Notes under the pieces: generated by a model
What the model saw: the letters and a program-made list of their open reading frames with translations, nothing else
What the model was told of the DNA's origin: nothing
The model's database searches: none
In this document: positions 1 through 8,850 of the stretch, piece by piece
How positions within the stretch are numbered: the stretch's first letter is position 1
How the letters are laid out: every line of letters starts with the position of its first letter
Made by a program: the position numbers and the translations under genes
NCBI RefSeq assembly: GCF_001866665.1
Contig: NZ_MLYO01000032.1
Span: forward strand, 62,001 to 126,000
Length of the DNA: 64,000 bases
Origin: Streptomyces monashensis
GTDB taxonomy: Bacteria; Actinomycetota; Actinomycetes; Streptomycetales; Streptomycetaceae
Reading direction: 5' to 3'

Positions 1-1339
1 AGGCGTCGGCCAGGGCGGCGGCCAGCGGGGCGTACGGGTCCGGGACAGGTGAGGTGAGAGCGGCGAGGTGGCGGTCGTAGAAGCCGGTGTCCATGCGGGC
101 CGCCGCGAACTCCTCGTGGCGCAGGGAGCGCACCAGCAGGTCCCGGTTGGTGGCGGGGCCGTGGACCACCGCGCTCTCCAGGGCGCCCGCGAGCCTGCGG
201 AGCGCCTCCGCGCGCGTGGGGGCGTGGGCGACGACCTTGGCGAGCATCGGGTCGTAGTGCACGCCGATGGCGTCACCGTCGGTGTACCCGGTGTCGAGAC
301 GGACCCCGGCCGGTACGGCCAGCCGGTGCAGGGTGCCGGTCTGCGGGGCCCAGTCGCGGGCGGGGTCCTCGGCGTACAGGCGGGCCTCGATCGCGTGCCC
401 ACGCGCGCGTGGCGGCTCTTTCGCCAGCGCGTGGCCCTCGGCGATGCGGAGCTGTTCGGCGACGAGGTCGAGCCCGAACACCTCCTCCGTGACGGGGTGT
501 TCGACCTGGAGGCGGGTGTTCATCTCCAGGAAGTGCGCGCGGCCGTCGGCGACGAGGAACTCGACGGTGCCCGCACCCACGTAGTCGACGGCGCGCGCGG
601 CCCGCACGGCCAACGCGTACAGCTCCTCCGTGAGTCCCTCGGCGAGTCCGGGCGCCGGGGCCTCCTCGATCACCTTCTGGTGACGGCGCTGGAGGGAGCA
701 GTCGCGGGTGCCGAGCGGCCAGACGGTGCCATGGGCGTCGGCGAGGATCTGCACCTCGACATGGCGGCCGTGCTCAAGATACGGCTCCACGAAGACCTCG
801 CCGTCGCCGAAGGCGCTCGCGGCCTCGGCGTGCGCGGCCTCCAGTGCGGTGCTCAGCTCCTCCGGGCGGCGCACGATCCGCATCCCGCGCCCGCCCCCGC
901 CGGCGGCCGCCTTCACCAGCACCGGCAGATCCGCCGCAGTGACCTCGGCCGCGTCGAGCGGCGTGATCCCCATCAGCTCCTTGGCACGGGTCTTGGACGC
1001 CATGGCCTCGATGGCCTCGGGGGACGGGCCGATCCAGGTCAGGCCGGCACCCTGGACCGCGCGCGCGAAGTCGGCGTTCTCGGAGAGGAAGCCGTAACCG
1101 GGGTGCACGGCGTCCGCGCCGGCGGCCAGCGCGGCCTTCACGAGCAGGTCGCCGCGCAGATAGGTGTCGGCGGGGGCCGACCCCGGCAGTCGTACGGCCG
1201 TGTCGGCCACGCGCGCGTGGAGCGCGTTCTCGTCGGCGTCCGCGTGCACGGCGACCGTCCGGATCCCCAACTCACCACAGGTACGGAAGATCCGGCAGGC
1301 GATCTCGCCCCGGTTGGCGACGAGCAGTGTCGAAATCAC
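1..1339 (-). CDS. Biotin carboxylase (alpha) subunit of an acyl-CoA carboxylase, 3' end beyond window
   Basis: ATP-dependent carboxylation of biotin, supplying the carboxyltransferase encoded just upstream. The leftward frame from GTG 1339 opens with the biotin-carboxylase start LLVANRGEIA, has the Gly-rich ATP-grasp loop KAAAGGGGRGM and the signature EMNTRLQVEHPVTEEV. About 446 codons are visible and the frame is open at base 1, so any biotinyl domain lies outside. The GTG start is chosen because the conserved N-terminus begins there, 8 bases after the previous stop. It is the fourth visible gene of a leftward operon with an AtuA-family protein, so the substrate may be a branched or terpenoid acyl-CoA (methylcrotonyl- or geranyl-CoA-like); propionyl-CoA is not excluded. 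Confidence 0.93.
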   Translation of the reverse strand, partial: MISTLLVANRGEIACRIFRTCGELGIRTVAVHADADENALHARVADTAVRLPGSAPADTYLRGDLLVKAALAAGADAVHPGYGFLSENADFARAVQGAGLTWIGPSPEAIEAMASKTRAKELMGITPLDAAEVTAADLPVLVKAAAGGGGRGMRIVRRPEELSTALEAAHAEAASAFGDGEVFVEPYLEHGRHVEVQILADAHGTVWPLGTRDCSLQRRHQKVIEEAPAPGLAEGLTEELYALAVRAARAVDYVGAGTVEFLVADGRAHFLEMNTRLQVEHPVTEEVFGLDLVAEQLRIAEGHALAKEPPRARGHAIEARLYAEDPARDWAPQTGTLHRLAVPAGVRLDTGYTDGDAIGVHYDPMLAKVVAHAPTRAEALRRLAGALESAVVHGPATNRDLLVRSLRHEEFAAARMDTGFYDRHLAALTSPVPDPYAPLAAALADA

Positions 1340-1347
1340 GGAATCCC

Positions 1348-2946
1348 TCACATCCGGAAGACGCCGAAGCCGCCACGCGCGCCCTCGTAGGGCGCGGTGT
1401 GGATCGCGGACAGGCACAGGCCGAGGACGGTGCGGGTGTCGCGCGGGTCGATGACGCCGTCGTCGTACAGCCGCCCGGACAGGAACATCGGCAGCGACTC
1501 GGACTCGATCTGCTGCTCCACCATCGCGCGCAGCGCGGCGTCCGCGTCCTCGTCGTACGGCGCTCCCTTGGCCGCCGCCGACTGCCGGGCGACGATCGAC
1601 AGCACGCCGGCGAGCTGCTGCGGGCCCATGACGGCCGACTTGGCGCCGGGCCAGGCGAACAGGAAGCGCGGGTCGTAGGCGCGCCCGCACATGCCGTAGT
1701 GCCCGGCGCCGTACGACGCGCCCATGAGGACCGACAGGTGCGGGACCCGGCTGTTGCTGACGGCGTTGATCATCATGGCGCCGTGCTTGATGATCCCGCC
1801 CTGTTCGTACTCCTTGCCGACCATGTAGCCGGTGGTGTTGTGCAGGAAGAGCAGCGGGATGTCGCGCTGGTTGGCGAGCTGGATGAACTGGGCGGCCTTC
1901 TGCGACTCCGCGCTGAACAGGACCCCCTGGGCGTTGGCGAGGATGCCGACCGGATAGCCGTGCAGGGACGCCCAGCCGGTGGTGAGGCTCGTGCCGTAGA
2001 GGGGTTTGAACTCGTCGAAGTCGGAGGCGTCCACGATCCGGGCGATGACCTCGCGCGGGTCGAAGGGGATCTTCAGATCCGCGGGGACGATGCCCAGCAG
2101 CTCCTCCGGGTCGTACCTGGGCGGCTCGGCAGGTGCCGGATCCGGGTAGGCCTTGCGGTGGTTCAGCCGGGCGACGACCCGCCGCGCCTGCCGCAGCGCG
2201 TCCGGCTCGTCGACGGCGAAGTAGTCGGCGAGGCCCGACACGCGCGCGTGCATCTCCGCGCCGCCCAGGGACTCGTCGTCGCTCTCCTCGCCGGTGGCCA
2301 TCTTCACCAGCGGCGGCCCGCCGAGGAAGACCTTCGCCCGCTCCTTGACCATGATCACGTGGTCGGACATGCCGGGGACGTACGCGCCGCCGGCCGTCGA
2401 GTTGCCGAAGACGACGGCGACGGTCGGGATGCCGGCGGCGGACAGGCGCGTGAGGTCGCGGAAGATGGCGCCGCCGGGAATGAAGATCTCCTTCTGCGAC
2501 GGCAGATCCGCACCGCCCGACTCCACCAGGCTGATGCAGGGCAGCCGGTTGGCGAGCGCGATGTCGTTGGCGCGCAGGGCCTTCCTCAGGCTCCACGGGT
2601 TGCTCGCGCCGCCGCGCACGGTCGGGTCGTTGGCCGTGATCAGGCACTCCACGCCCTCGACCACCCCGATCCCGGTCACGAGCGCGGCGCCGACCGTGTA
2701 GTCGCTGCCCCAGGCGGCGAGCGGCGACAGCTCCAGGAACGGTGTGTCCGGGTCGAGCAGCAGCTCGATGCGCTCCCGGGCGAGCAGCTTGCCCCGCTTC
2801 CGGTGCCGCTGGACGTACTTCTCGCCGCCGCCCGCGAGCGCCTTGGCGTGCTCGGAGTCGAGTTCGGCGAGCTTTTCGAGCATGGCCTCGCGGTGCGTGC
2901 GGTGGTCGGGGCTGCCCGGGTCGAGGGCCGAGGTCAGGGTGGTCAC
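1348..2946 (-). CDS. Acyl-CoA carboxyltransferase (beta) subunit, methylcrotonyl/geranyl-CoA type
   Basis: Transfers carboxyl from carboxybiotin to an acyl-CoA; partner of the following biotin carboxylase. 532 residues, normal for MCC-beta-type subunits. Visible crotonase-fold glycine motifs include VESGGADLP, GNSTAGGAYVPG and MGASYGAGHYGM; the sequence resembles methylcrotonyl-CoA carboxylase beta more than propionyl-CoA PccB. A longer frame extends upstream, but the real start is taken as GTG 2946, which overlaps the stop of the AtuA-like gene as GTGA (4 bases), giving translational coupling. Substrate assignment is inference from similarity and neighbours. Confidence 0.92.
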   Translation of the reverse strand: MTTLTSALDPGSPDHRTHREAMLEKLAELDSEHAKALAGGGEKYVQRHRKRGKLLARERIELLLDPDTPFLELSPLAAWGSDYTVGAALVTGIGVVEGVECLITANDPTVRGGASNPWSLRKALRANDIALANRLPCISLVESGGADLPSQKEIFIPGGAIFRDLTRLSAAGIPTVAVVFGNSTAGGAYVPGMSDHVIMVKERAKVFLGGPPLVKMATGEESDDESLGGAEMHARVSGLADYFAVDEPDALRQARRVVARLNHRKAYPDPAPAEPPRYDPEELLGIVPADLKIPFDPREVIARIVDASDFDEFKPLYGTSLTTGWASLHGYPVGILANAQGVLFSAESQKAAQFIQLANQRDIPLLFLHNTTGYMVGKEYEQGGIIKHGAMMINAVSNSRVPHLSVLMGASYGAGHYGMCGRAYDPRFLFAWPGAKSAVMGPQQLAGVLSIVARQSAAAKGAPYDEDADAALRAMVEQQIESESLPMFLSGRLYDDGVIDPRDTRTVLGLCLSAIHTAPYEGARGGFGVFRM

Positions 2947-4628
2947 AGCAGCATCTCCGGGATGTCCAGATGACGGGAGCGCAGCCATTCGCCGAGGGCC
3001 TTGGCCTGCGGGTCGAAGCGGTGCCGGGCGGCGACGCCGGCGCCGAGGATGCCCTCGACGACGAAGTTGACCGCGCGGAGGTTCGGCAGCGGATGCCGGG
3101 TGACGGGCAGGTCCCGGCTCTCGGGGACGAGCAGGCGGAACCTTTCGACGGTCAGCTCGTGCGCGAGCCACCGCCACGCCTCGTCGCTGCGGGCCCACAC
3201 CCCCACGTTGGCGTTCCCGCCCTTGTCCCCGCTGCGGGCGCCGACGACCAGCCCGAGGGGCGCGCGCCGGGTCGGCCCCGGCGGCAGGGGCTCGGGCAGA
3301 GGCGGCTCGGGTACGTCGTCCAGCGGCCGGGTCTCCTGGGGAGACGCCACAGAGACATGGCGTCCGTCAGAGAGGACGGCCACATGGTCGACGGCACCAT
3401 GGGGGACGTACACATCCTCGAAGACCCCATAGGGCGAGGCCTTTTCCGGTGGTGAGAGCACATGGAAGCCGGGGTAGCTGGCCAGTGCCAGCTCTACGGC
3501 GGCCCCGCCCAGCGCCCGCCCGACGACCCGCTCGTCCGCGTCCCGTACGACGAGCCGCAGCAGGGCGCTGGCGGTCTCCTCGGTGTCCGCGTCGCCCCGG
3601 TCGGTCCGCACCAGCTCCCAACGGACGTCGTCGGGCCGCGACTTGGCGAGCGCGTCGCCGAGCTGCTCCCGCACCAGCGCGGCCTTGGCCTCGATGTCGA
3701 GCCCGGTGAGGACGAAGACGACCTCGTTGCGGAAGCCCCCGAGCCGGTTGAGCCCGACTTTGAGGTCCGGCGGCGGCGCCTCCCCGCGCACCCCCTCGAT
3801 CCGCACCCGGTCCGCCCCGTCCGGGCTCAGCCGTACGGTGTCCAGCCGGGCGGTGACGTCGGGCCCGGCGTACCGCGCGCCGCCGGTCTCGTACAGCAGC
3901 TGCGCGGTGACCGTGCCGACGTCGACGAACCCGCCGGTGCCGGGGTGTTTGGTGATGACACTGCTGCCGTCGGCGTGGATCTCGGCGAGCGGGAACCCGG
4001 GCCGGCGGACGTCGCCCTCCCGGAAGAAGGCGTAGTTCCCGCCGGTGGCCTGCGTCCCGCACTCCAGCACGTGCCCGGCGACGACGGCGCCCGCGAGCCG
4101 GTCGTACTCCTCGGGCCGCCAGCCGAAGTGCGCGGCGGCGGGCCCGGTGACCAGGGCCGCGTCCGTCACCCGCCCGGTGACGACGATGTCCGCACCGGCT
4201 TGCAGGCATGCGGCGATGCCGAAGCCGCCGAGGTAGGCGTGGGCGGCGAGGGTGCCGGGGTGGGCGGCGGTGAGATCCCCGCCCTCGACGTGCGCGACGG
4301 TGACCGGGATGCCGAGCCGGTCCGCCAACTCCCGTATGGCGGCGGCCAGTCCGGCCGGATCGAGTCCTCCGGCGTTGGTGACGACCTTCACCCCGCGCTC
4401 GTGGGCGAGCCCGAGGCAGTCCTCCAGCTGGCGCGGGAAGGTGCGGGCGTATCCGGCGCAGGGGTCCTTCAGCCGGTCGCGGGCGAGGATCAGCATGGTG
4501 AGTTCGGCGAGGTAGTCGCCGGTGAGGACGTCGAGTTCACCGCCGGTGAGCATCTCGCGCAGGGCGCTCGCGCGGTCGCCGTAGAAGCCGGAGAAGTTGC
4601 CGATGCGCAGGGGGTGCGGGGTGCTCAC
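2943..4628 (-). CDS. AtuA (acyclic terpene utilization) family protein
   Basis: 561 residues. The N-terminal about 440 residues match the AtuA/DUF1446 type (start IGNFSGFYGDR, then GGLDPAGLA and DIVVTGRVTDAALVTGP). The last about 100 residues form the separate AtuA C-terminal domain with VGARSGDKGGNANVGVW. AtuA is part of the citronellol/geraniol degradation cluster in Pseudomonas, but its reaction is not firmly established. Here it sits upstream of both carboxylase subunits. GTG 4628 is preferred because it overlaps the upstream stop as GTGA, and its own stop overlaps the next start in the same way. Cytoplasmic; no signal peptide or membrane segment seen. Confidence 0.85.
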   Translation of the reverse strand: MSTPHPLRIGNFSGFYGDRASALREMLTGGELDVLTGDYLAELTMLILARDRLKDPCAGYARTFPRQLEDCLGLAHERGVKVVTNAGGLDPAGLAAAIRELADRLGIPVTVAHVEGGDLTAAHPGTLAAHAYLGGFGIAACLQAGADIVVTGRVTDAALVTGPAAAHFGWRPEEYDRLAGAVVAGHVLECGTQATGGNYAFFREGDVRRPGFPLAEIHADGSSVITKHPGTGGFVDVGTVTAQLLYETGGARYAGPDVTARLDTVRLSPDGADRVRIEGVRGEAPPPDLKVGLNRLGGFRNEVVFVLTGLDIEAKAALVREQLGDALAKSRPDDVRWELVRTDRGDADTEETASALLRLVVRDADERVVGRALGGAAVELALASYPGFHVLSPPEKASPYGVFEDVYVPHGAVDHVAVLSDGRHVSVASPQETRPLDDVPEPPLPEPLPPGPTRRAPLGLVVGARSGDKGGNANVGVWARSDEAWRWLAHELTVERFRLLVPESRDLPVTRHPLPNLRAVNFVVEGILGAGVAARHRFDPQAKALGEWLRSRHLDIPEMLL

Positions 4629-5419
4629 CGCTCGGCCCCCTTCGGCGGACGGCCGGTGCCGGGCGGGCCGGCGAAGGCCTGGGCGATGTCGAGCCAGCGG
4701 TCGGCGTCCGGGCCCGCGGCACTCAGGGCGAGGTCGGCCCGGTGGGCGCGCTGGGTGACCAGGAGGCAGAAGTCGAGGGCGGGGCCGGTGACGCGCTGGG
4801 GGGCGTCTTCGGGGCCGTACGTCCACAACGCGCCGTCCGCGGCGGTCAGTTCCACCCGGAACTCCTCGGCGGGCGGGGTCAGTCCATGGACGGTGTGGGC
4901 GAAGTCGCGGGTACGGACCCCGAGCCGGGCCACATGCTTGAGCCGCTCGGTGGGTGGGCGCACCACACCCAGCGCCTCGGCGATGTCCAGACCGTGGGCC
5001 CAGGTCTCCATAAGGCGCGCGGTGGCCATGGAGGCGGCGGACATGGGCGGGCCGTACCAGGGGAACCGGGCGCCGGGCGGGGCTCCGCGCAGGGCCCGGT
5101 CGAGAGCGGTACGCCCTTCACGCCAGGCCGACAGCAGCTCGTCGGGCGTGAGCCGGGCGCCCTCCTCCGCGCCCTCGTCCACGAAGGAGTCGGGGGCGGC
5201 GAGGGCCTTCTCGACCAGCGCGTGGAAGGCGTCCGGGTCGGTCACGGCGAGCAGGGCCGAGCGGTCGGTCCAGTACAGGTGGGCGATCTGGTGGGCGACG
5301 GTCCAGCCGGGGGCGGGCGTGCGCAGCGCCCATCGCTCCGGCCCCAACTCGCGTACCAGTCGGTCCAGTTCATCGCTTTCGGCACACAGGTCGTCGATGA
5401 CGGGCGTCGGGTCGGCCAT
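4625..5419 (-). CDS. TIGR03084-family DinB/MDMPI-like protein, first gene of the carboxylase operon
   Basis: 264 residues from ATG 5419. The N-terminal half has the metal-binding DinB/maleylpyruvate-isomerase fold, with histidines in WTVAHQIAHLYW and ETWAHGLDIAEALG. This fold is common in mycothiol-dependent enzymes of actinobacteria; the actual reaction of TIGR03084 proteins is unknown. There is no good Shine-Dalgarno before ATG 5419 (C-rich) or the alternative ATG 5430, so a leaderless transcript is possible. Its stop overlaps the AtuA-like start. A 12-base palindrome lies 33 bases upstream. Confidence 0.85.
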   Translation of the reverse strand: MADPTPVIDDLCAESDELDRLVRELGPERWALRTPAPGWTVAHQIAHLYWTDRSALLAVTDPDAFHALVEKALAAPDSFVDEGAEEGARLTPDELLSAWREGRTALDRALRGAPPGARFPWYGPPMSAASMATARLMETWAHGLDIAEALGVVRPPTERLKHVARLGVRTRDFAHTVHGLTPPAEEFRVELTAADGALWTYGPEDAPQRVTGPALDFCLLVTQRAHRADLALSAAGPDADRWLDIAQAFAGPPGTGRPPKGAER

Positions 5420-5451
5420 GGGGGGAGCATGACAGCGAGGGCAGAAACAAT

Positions 5452-5463
5452 CAAGCATGCTTG
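5452..5463. promoter_or_regulatory. Perfect 12-bp palindrome CAAGCATGCTTG, candidate operator of the carboxylase operon
   Basis: A perfect inverted repeat 33 bases upstream of the first gene of the operon; a further GCATG follows on the right. Its size, symmetry and place suggest a TetR- or MerR-type operator. The regulator is not encoded in this window. Nothing else recognisable was seen between 5464 and 5684. Confidence 0.45.
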
Positions 5464-5684
5464 CATGAATCTGCTTTCCGCAGGCCGCCCGGGAGAGTCG
5501 GCGGCCCTGACCGCTCGGGCGATGGAGAAGCGCCGTAGCCGGTCAAGGACTGAAGCGACCGATCAGCCCGCGACCGGAAGCAGCCGGGGGCCGGAATGCG
5601 CCACATGGACATGGCCGCGGGCCCGGGTGGCGAAACCCGGCACCTCGTCCCGTTCGCGCGGACGCCTGCGACAAGGCCGCGACG

Positions 5685-6647
5685 TCACGCCTCCGGCACC
5701 GGCTCCACCCGGGCCCTGCCGCGGCCCACCTGGGTGCGGACCGCGCCGATGCTGGCGGCGATGACCAGGGCGATGGCGGCCGCCTCCGTCCAGGACAGGG
5801 ACTGACCCAGGACGAGGAAGCCCGCCGTTGCCGCGATGGCCGGTTCCAGGCTCATCAGGATGGCGAAGGTGGAGGCGGGCAGGCGGCGCAGGGCCAGGAG
5901 TTCGAGGGTGTAGGGGAGGACCGAGGAGAGCAGGGCCACGGCCGAGCCGAGGGCGACGGTGGTGGGGTTCAGCAGGCGGGTGCCTGCCGCGGTGATGCCC
6001 AGAGGCAGGAAGAGGAGTGCCGCCACCGCCATGGCCAGGGCCAGGCCGTCCGCCCGGGGGAAGCGGCGGCCCGTGCGGGCACTGAAGAGTATGTAGACCG
6101 CCCACATGGCGCCTGCGCCCAGGGCGAATCCGACACCTGTGGGGTCCAGATCGCTGAATCCTCCGCCGCCCAGCAGGAACACGCCGAGCAGCGCCAGGCC
6201 CGCCCACACCGCGTTGATCGCGCGACGGGAGGCCAGGACGGACAGGGCGAGCGGGCCGAGGACTTCGAGGGTGACCGCAGGACCCAGCGGGATGCGGGCG
6301 ACCGCCTCGTAGAAGAGCCCGTTCATCGCGGCCATGGCGATACCGAACGCGGCCACCGTGCCCCAGTCGGCGCGCGAGTGGCCGCGCAGCCGGGGGCGGC
6401 AGACCACGAGGAGGACGATCGCCGCCGCGAGGAGCCGGAGGGCGACGACACCCGGCGCGCCGGCGCGGGGCATCAGGGTCACGGCGAGCGCCCCGCCGAA
6501 CTGGACCGAGATGCCCCCGGCCAGCACCAGCCCGACCGGGCCGAGTGAGCCGGGCGAGCCGAAGCGGCGCGGGGCGCCGGGCGGGGCGGCCGGGGTCGCG
6601 GCCGACGTGGCGGTGCGGGAGGTGCTGGCGCTGGATGCGGCGGTCAC
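5685..6647 (-). CDS. EamA/DMT-superfamily exporter, RhtA-like
   Basis: 320-residue inner-membrane protein with about ten hydrophobic segments in two five-helix halves. RhtA-like features include PLGPAVTLEVLGPLALSV in the middle and LPYTLELLALRRLP and FAILMSLEPAIAA in the second EamA domain. RhtA homologues export threonine/homoserine and other amino-acid-like solutes; the substrate here is unknown. Start GTG 6647 is preceded by AGGA about 8 bases upstream; a long in-frame upstream extension has low-complexity composition and is rejected. It lies downstream of the ABC exporter on the same strand, and its ribosome binding site falls inside a predicted stem-loop. Confidence 0.87.
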   Translation of the reverse strand: MTAASSASTSRTATSAATPAAPPGAPRRFGSPGSLGPVGLVLAGGISVQFGGALAVTLMPRAGAPGVVALRLLAAAIVLLVVCRPRLRGHSRADWGTVAAFGIAMAAMNGLFYEAVARIPLGPAVTLEVLGPLALSVLASRRAINAVWAGLALLGVFLLGGGGFSDLDPTGVGFALGAGAMWAVYILFSARTGRRFPRADGLALAMAVAALLFLPLGITAAGTRLLNPTTVALGSAVALLSSVLPYTLELLALRRLPASTFAILMSLEPAIAATAGFLVLGQSLSWTEAAAIALVIAASIGAVRTQVGRGRARVEPVPEA

Positions 6648-6654
6648 GGGCTGT

Positions 6655-6702
6655 CCTGGACTTGATCGAGTACGTCTATCGCGATGTACTAACAAGTTCA
6701 GG
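6655..6702 (-). promoter_or_regulatory. Long stem-loop in the ABC-EamA intergenic region that includes the EamA ribosome binding site
   Basis: Outer arms CCTGGACTTG (6655-6664) and CAAGTTCAGG (6693-6702) pair with one mismatch/wobble, and inner arms AGTAC (6669-6673) and GTACT (6686-6690) pair perfectly. It lies 31 bases past the ABC gene stop. In the leftward RNA the 3' arm ends in CCAGG just before the EamA GTG. It could be a terminator of the ABC gene, an operator (the inner part is a good dyad) or a translation-controlling hairpin. Confidence 0.5.
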
Positions 6703-6733
6703 GTAATGGACTTCGACAGGAGCGTGAACCCCT

Positions 6734-8722
6734 TTAGTAGCTGTCCCGCATCGTGGGATCCGGCATCCCGTTCGCTCTCTCCTCGTCCCGGAACAGCGGT
6801 CGGCCGTCGGCCAGGGACATCGCTGCGTGGTGTCCGTACGCGTACGGTCCCTGGTTCGGCTGCGCCTGGGGCCGGCCGCCCTGGGGGTCCGGCCGGTGGT
6901 CCTCCCACAGCGGCATGCGCAGTTCGCCCGTGTCCATGACCGCGTTGTTCTGCGAGCGGTGCAGCCGGGCGTACGCGCCGCCCCTGGCCAGGAGCTCGTC
7001 GTGGTGGCCGGTCTCGACGATACGGCCGCGGTCCACCACGAGGATGCGGTCGGCGTCGGGGGCCAGGTTGAGATCGTGGGTGATCATGATCGTCGTGCGG
7101 CCCGCCATCAGGCGGCGAAGAGGCTTCACGACGCGGCGGGCGGCCATCGCGTCCAGGCCCGTCGTCGGCTCGTCCAGGACCAGGACCGGGGCGTCGCGCA
7201 GGATCGCGCGGGCGATGGCCAGGCGCTGGAGCTGGCCGCCGGACAGGCGGGCCGAGTTGGGGTCGACCGTGGTGTCGTAGCCGTCGGGAAGGCGGACGAT
7301 GAACTCGTGGGCGTCGGCCGCCCTCGCCGCCTCCTCGATGGCCTGCTCACTGGCGCCGGGGCGGCCGCAGGCGATGTTGGCGCGGACCGTGTCGTGCAGG
7401 ACGAGGGTCTCCTGCGGCAGCAGGGTGACGTACGCGCGCAGGCGGGCCAGCGGGAAGTCGCGCAGCGGTACGCCGTCCAGCAGGACCTCGCCGGCGTCGG
7501 GGTCGTAGAAGCGGAGCAGGAGCTTGGCGACCGTTGACTTTCCGGCGCCGCTCGGGCCGGTGACGATCACCAGCTCGCCGGGGCTGACCGTGAAGGAGAG
7601 GTCTTCGAGGGCGGTCTTCCCGGCGCCCGGGTAGGAGAAGGTGGCCCGGCGGACCTCGACCGTGCCGTCCGGGCGGCCGGTCTCCGTGCCGCGTGGGGGG
7701 TCGGTGACCGAGGGGCGGACGTCGAGGATCTCGATGAGGCGCTCGGCGCCCGCCGTGGCGGCCGTGACCGTGAGGCCGAGCTGGGCGAGGCCGCGCACGG
7801 GCGGGTACAGGTAGCCGAGGAACGCGGCGAAGGCGAGCAGCTGGCCGAGGGTCATGCGGCCGGTGGAGATCTCCCAGGCGCCGATGCCGATCACCGCGAG
7901 CACACAGACCGTCTCGATGACCTGGACGAGCTGTTCGTAGGCCTCGTTCAGGCGGGTGGAGCGGACCGAGGCGCGGAACCAGGCGTTCGCCTCCTCGCCC
8001 AGCCTGCGGCGTTCGGCGTCGCGGCGATCGTAGGCCTGGGTGAGCACGATGTTGCCGAGGGACTCCTCGACCACGGAGGTGATCGCGCCGTCGGCGACCC
8101 GGCCCGCGCGCGAGACGTCCTTGATGGAACCGGAGAAGCGGCGCGCGGCCAGCCAGAACAGGGGCGCGAGCACGAAGGTGGCGGCGGCCAGGTCCCAGCG
8201 CAGCCAGAACGCGGCGGCGGCGTAGAAGAGGGCGGAGAAGGCGGCCGAGGCGGCACCGACCAGGCCGGACACGACCAGCGTCTCGATCGCCTCGACGTCG
8301 CTGGTCAGCCGGGAGAGCAGATCGCCCTGGCGGTGGCGCTGGAAGAAGTGCGGGGGCAGCTGCTGGACATGGTCGAAGACGTGCTCGCGCAGCCGCATCA
8401 CGAAGCGCTCGGTGGCCCACGCGGCCAGGGAGTTGCCGGCGTACGCGACGAACGCGCCGACGACGGCGACGCCCAGCCACGTCAGGGCCGGCGCCCAGAA
8501 CGCGGCCGGCGACCCCTTCTCCAGGGCGTGGTCGGTGAGATCGCCGAACAGCAGGACGGCCTCGGTCTCGGCGAGAGCGGCGATCACCGTGCACACCCAG
8601 ACGACGAGCAGCCACTTTCTGAGGCCCCGGGTCAGCGGCCAGAAACGGCGGAATGCCGCTCGGGCGGGAATCGCGGGGGTCCCGTACCCGTCGTCCTCGA
8701 ATTCTTCGCCTTCGTCGATCAT
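6734..8722 (-). CDS. ABC transporter, fused membrane and ATP-binding domains (exporter type)
   Basis: 662-residue half-transporter. A six-helix type-1 exporter domain (about residues 30-320) is followed by an ABC ATPase with Walker A GPSGAGKST, signature LSGGQLQRLA, Walker B VLVLDEPT and H-loop ITHD. A hydrophilic tail of about 65 residues rich in Pro/Gln/Gly follows the ATPase. Start ATG 8722 has the strong ribosome binding site GGAAGGGGG; an in-frame TTG at 8800 has none. The closest upstream gene on the same strand, 128 bases away, encodes a 44-residue basic peptide, which suggests, but does not prove, that the transporter exports it. Confidence 0.93.
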   Translation of the reverse strand: MIDEGEEFEDDGYGTPAIPARAAFRRFWPLTRGLRKWLLVVWVCTVIAALAETEAVLLFGDLTDHALEKGSPAAFWAPALTWLGVAVVGAFVAYAGNSLAAWATERFVMRLREHVFDHVQQLPPHFFQRHRQGDLLSRLTSDVEAIETLVVSGLVGAASAAFSALFYAAAAFWLRWDLAAATFVLAPLFWLAARRFSGSIKDVSRAGRVADGAITSVVEESLGNIVLTQAYDRRDAERRRLGEEANAWFRASVRSTRLNEAYEQLVQVIETVCVLAVIGIGAWEISTGRMTLGQLLAFAAFLGYLYPPVRGLAQLGLTVTAATAGAERLIEILDVRPSVTDPPRGTETGRPDGTVEVRRATFSYPGAGKTALEDLSFTVSPGELVIVTGPSGAGKSTVAKLLLRFYDPDAGEVLLDGVPLRDFPLARLRAYVTLLPQETLVLHDTVRANIACGRPGASEQAIEEAARAADAHEFIVRLPDGYDTTVDPNSARLSGGQLQRLAIARAILRDAPVLVLDEPTTGLDAMAARRVVKPLRRLMAGRTTIMITHDLNLAPDADRILVVDRGRIVETGHHDELLARGGAYARLHRSQNNAVMDTGELRMPLWEDHRPDPQGGRPQAQPNQGPYAYGHHAAMSLADGRPLFRDEERANGMPDPTMRDSY

Positions 8723-8801
8723 CCGACCCCCTTCCGGATCACTTTCCCGGAATTGCTTCCGGAATTTCTTCCACGGCTCCGGAGATTCCGGAATGAACAA
8801 G

Positions 8802-8836
8802 GAAAGGGGGCCGACGGTGCACCATCGACCCCTTTC
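8802..8836 (-). terminator. Stem-loop between the small peptide gene and its ABC exporter
   Basis: Arms GAAAGGGG (8802-8809) and CCCCTTTC (8829-8836) enclose an inner self-complementary GGTGCACC. It lies 14 bases after the peptide stop and 79 bases before the ABC start. There is no U-tract, so it is either a leaky terminator or an mRNA-stabilising stem. Such attenuating hairpins after structural genes are known from bacteriocin and lanthipeptide operons. Confidence 0.55.
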
Positions 8837-8850
8837 GGATCAGCTCGGGG

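Noticed and set aside
68..1390. 440-codon rightward open frame at the left edge
   Set aside because: Mirror image of the biotin carboxylase on the other strand; composition is Gly/Arg/Val-rich with no domain, while the leftward frame has all family motifs.
8722..8800. TTG 8800 as a longer ABC transporter start
   Set aside because: No Shine-Dalgarno and it would put the intergenic hairpin beside the start; ATG 8722 has GGAAGGGGG at correct spacing.
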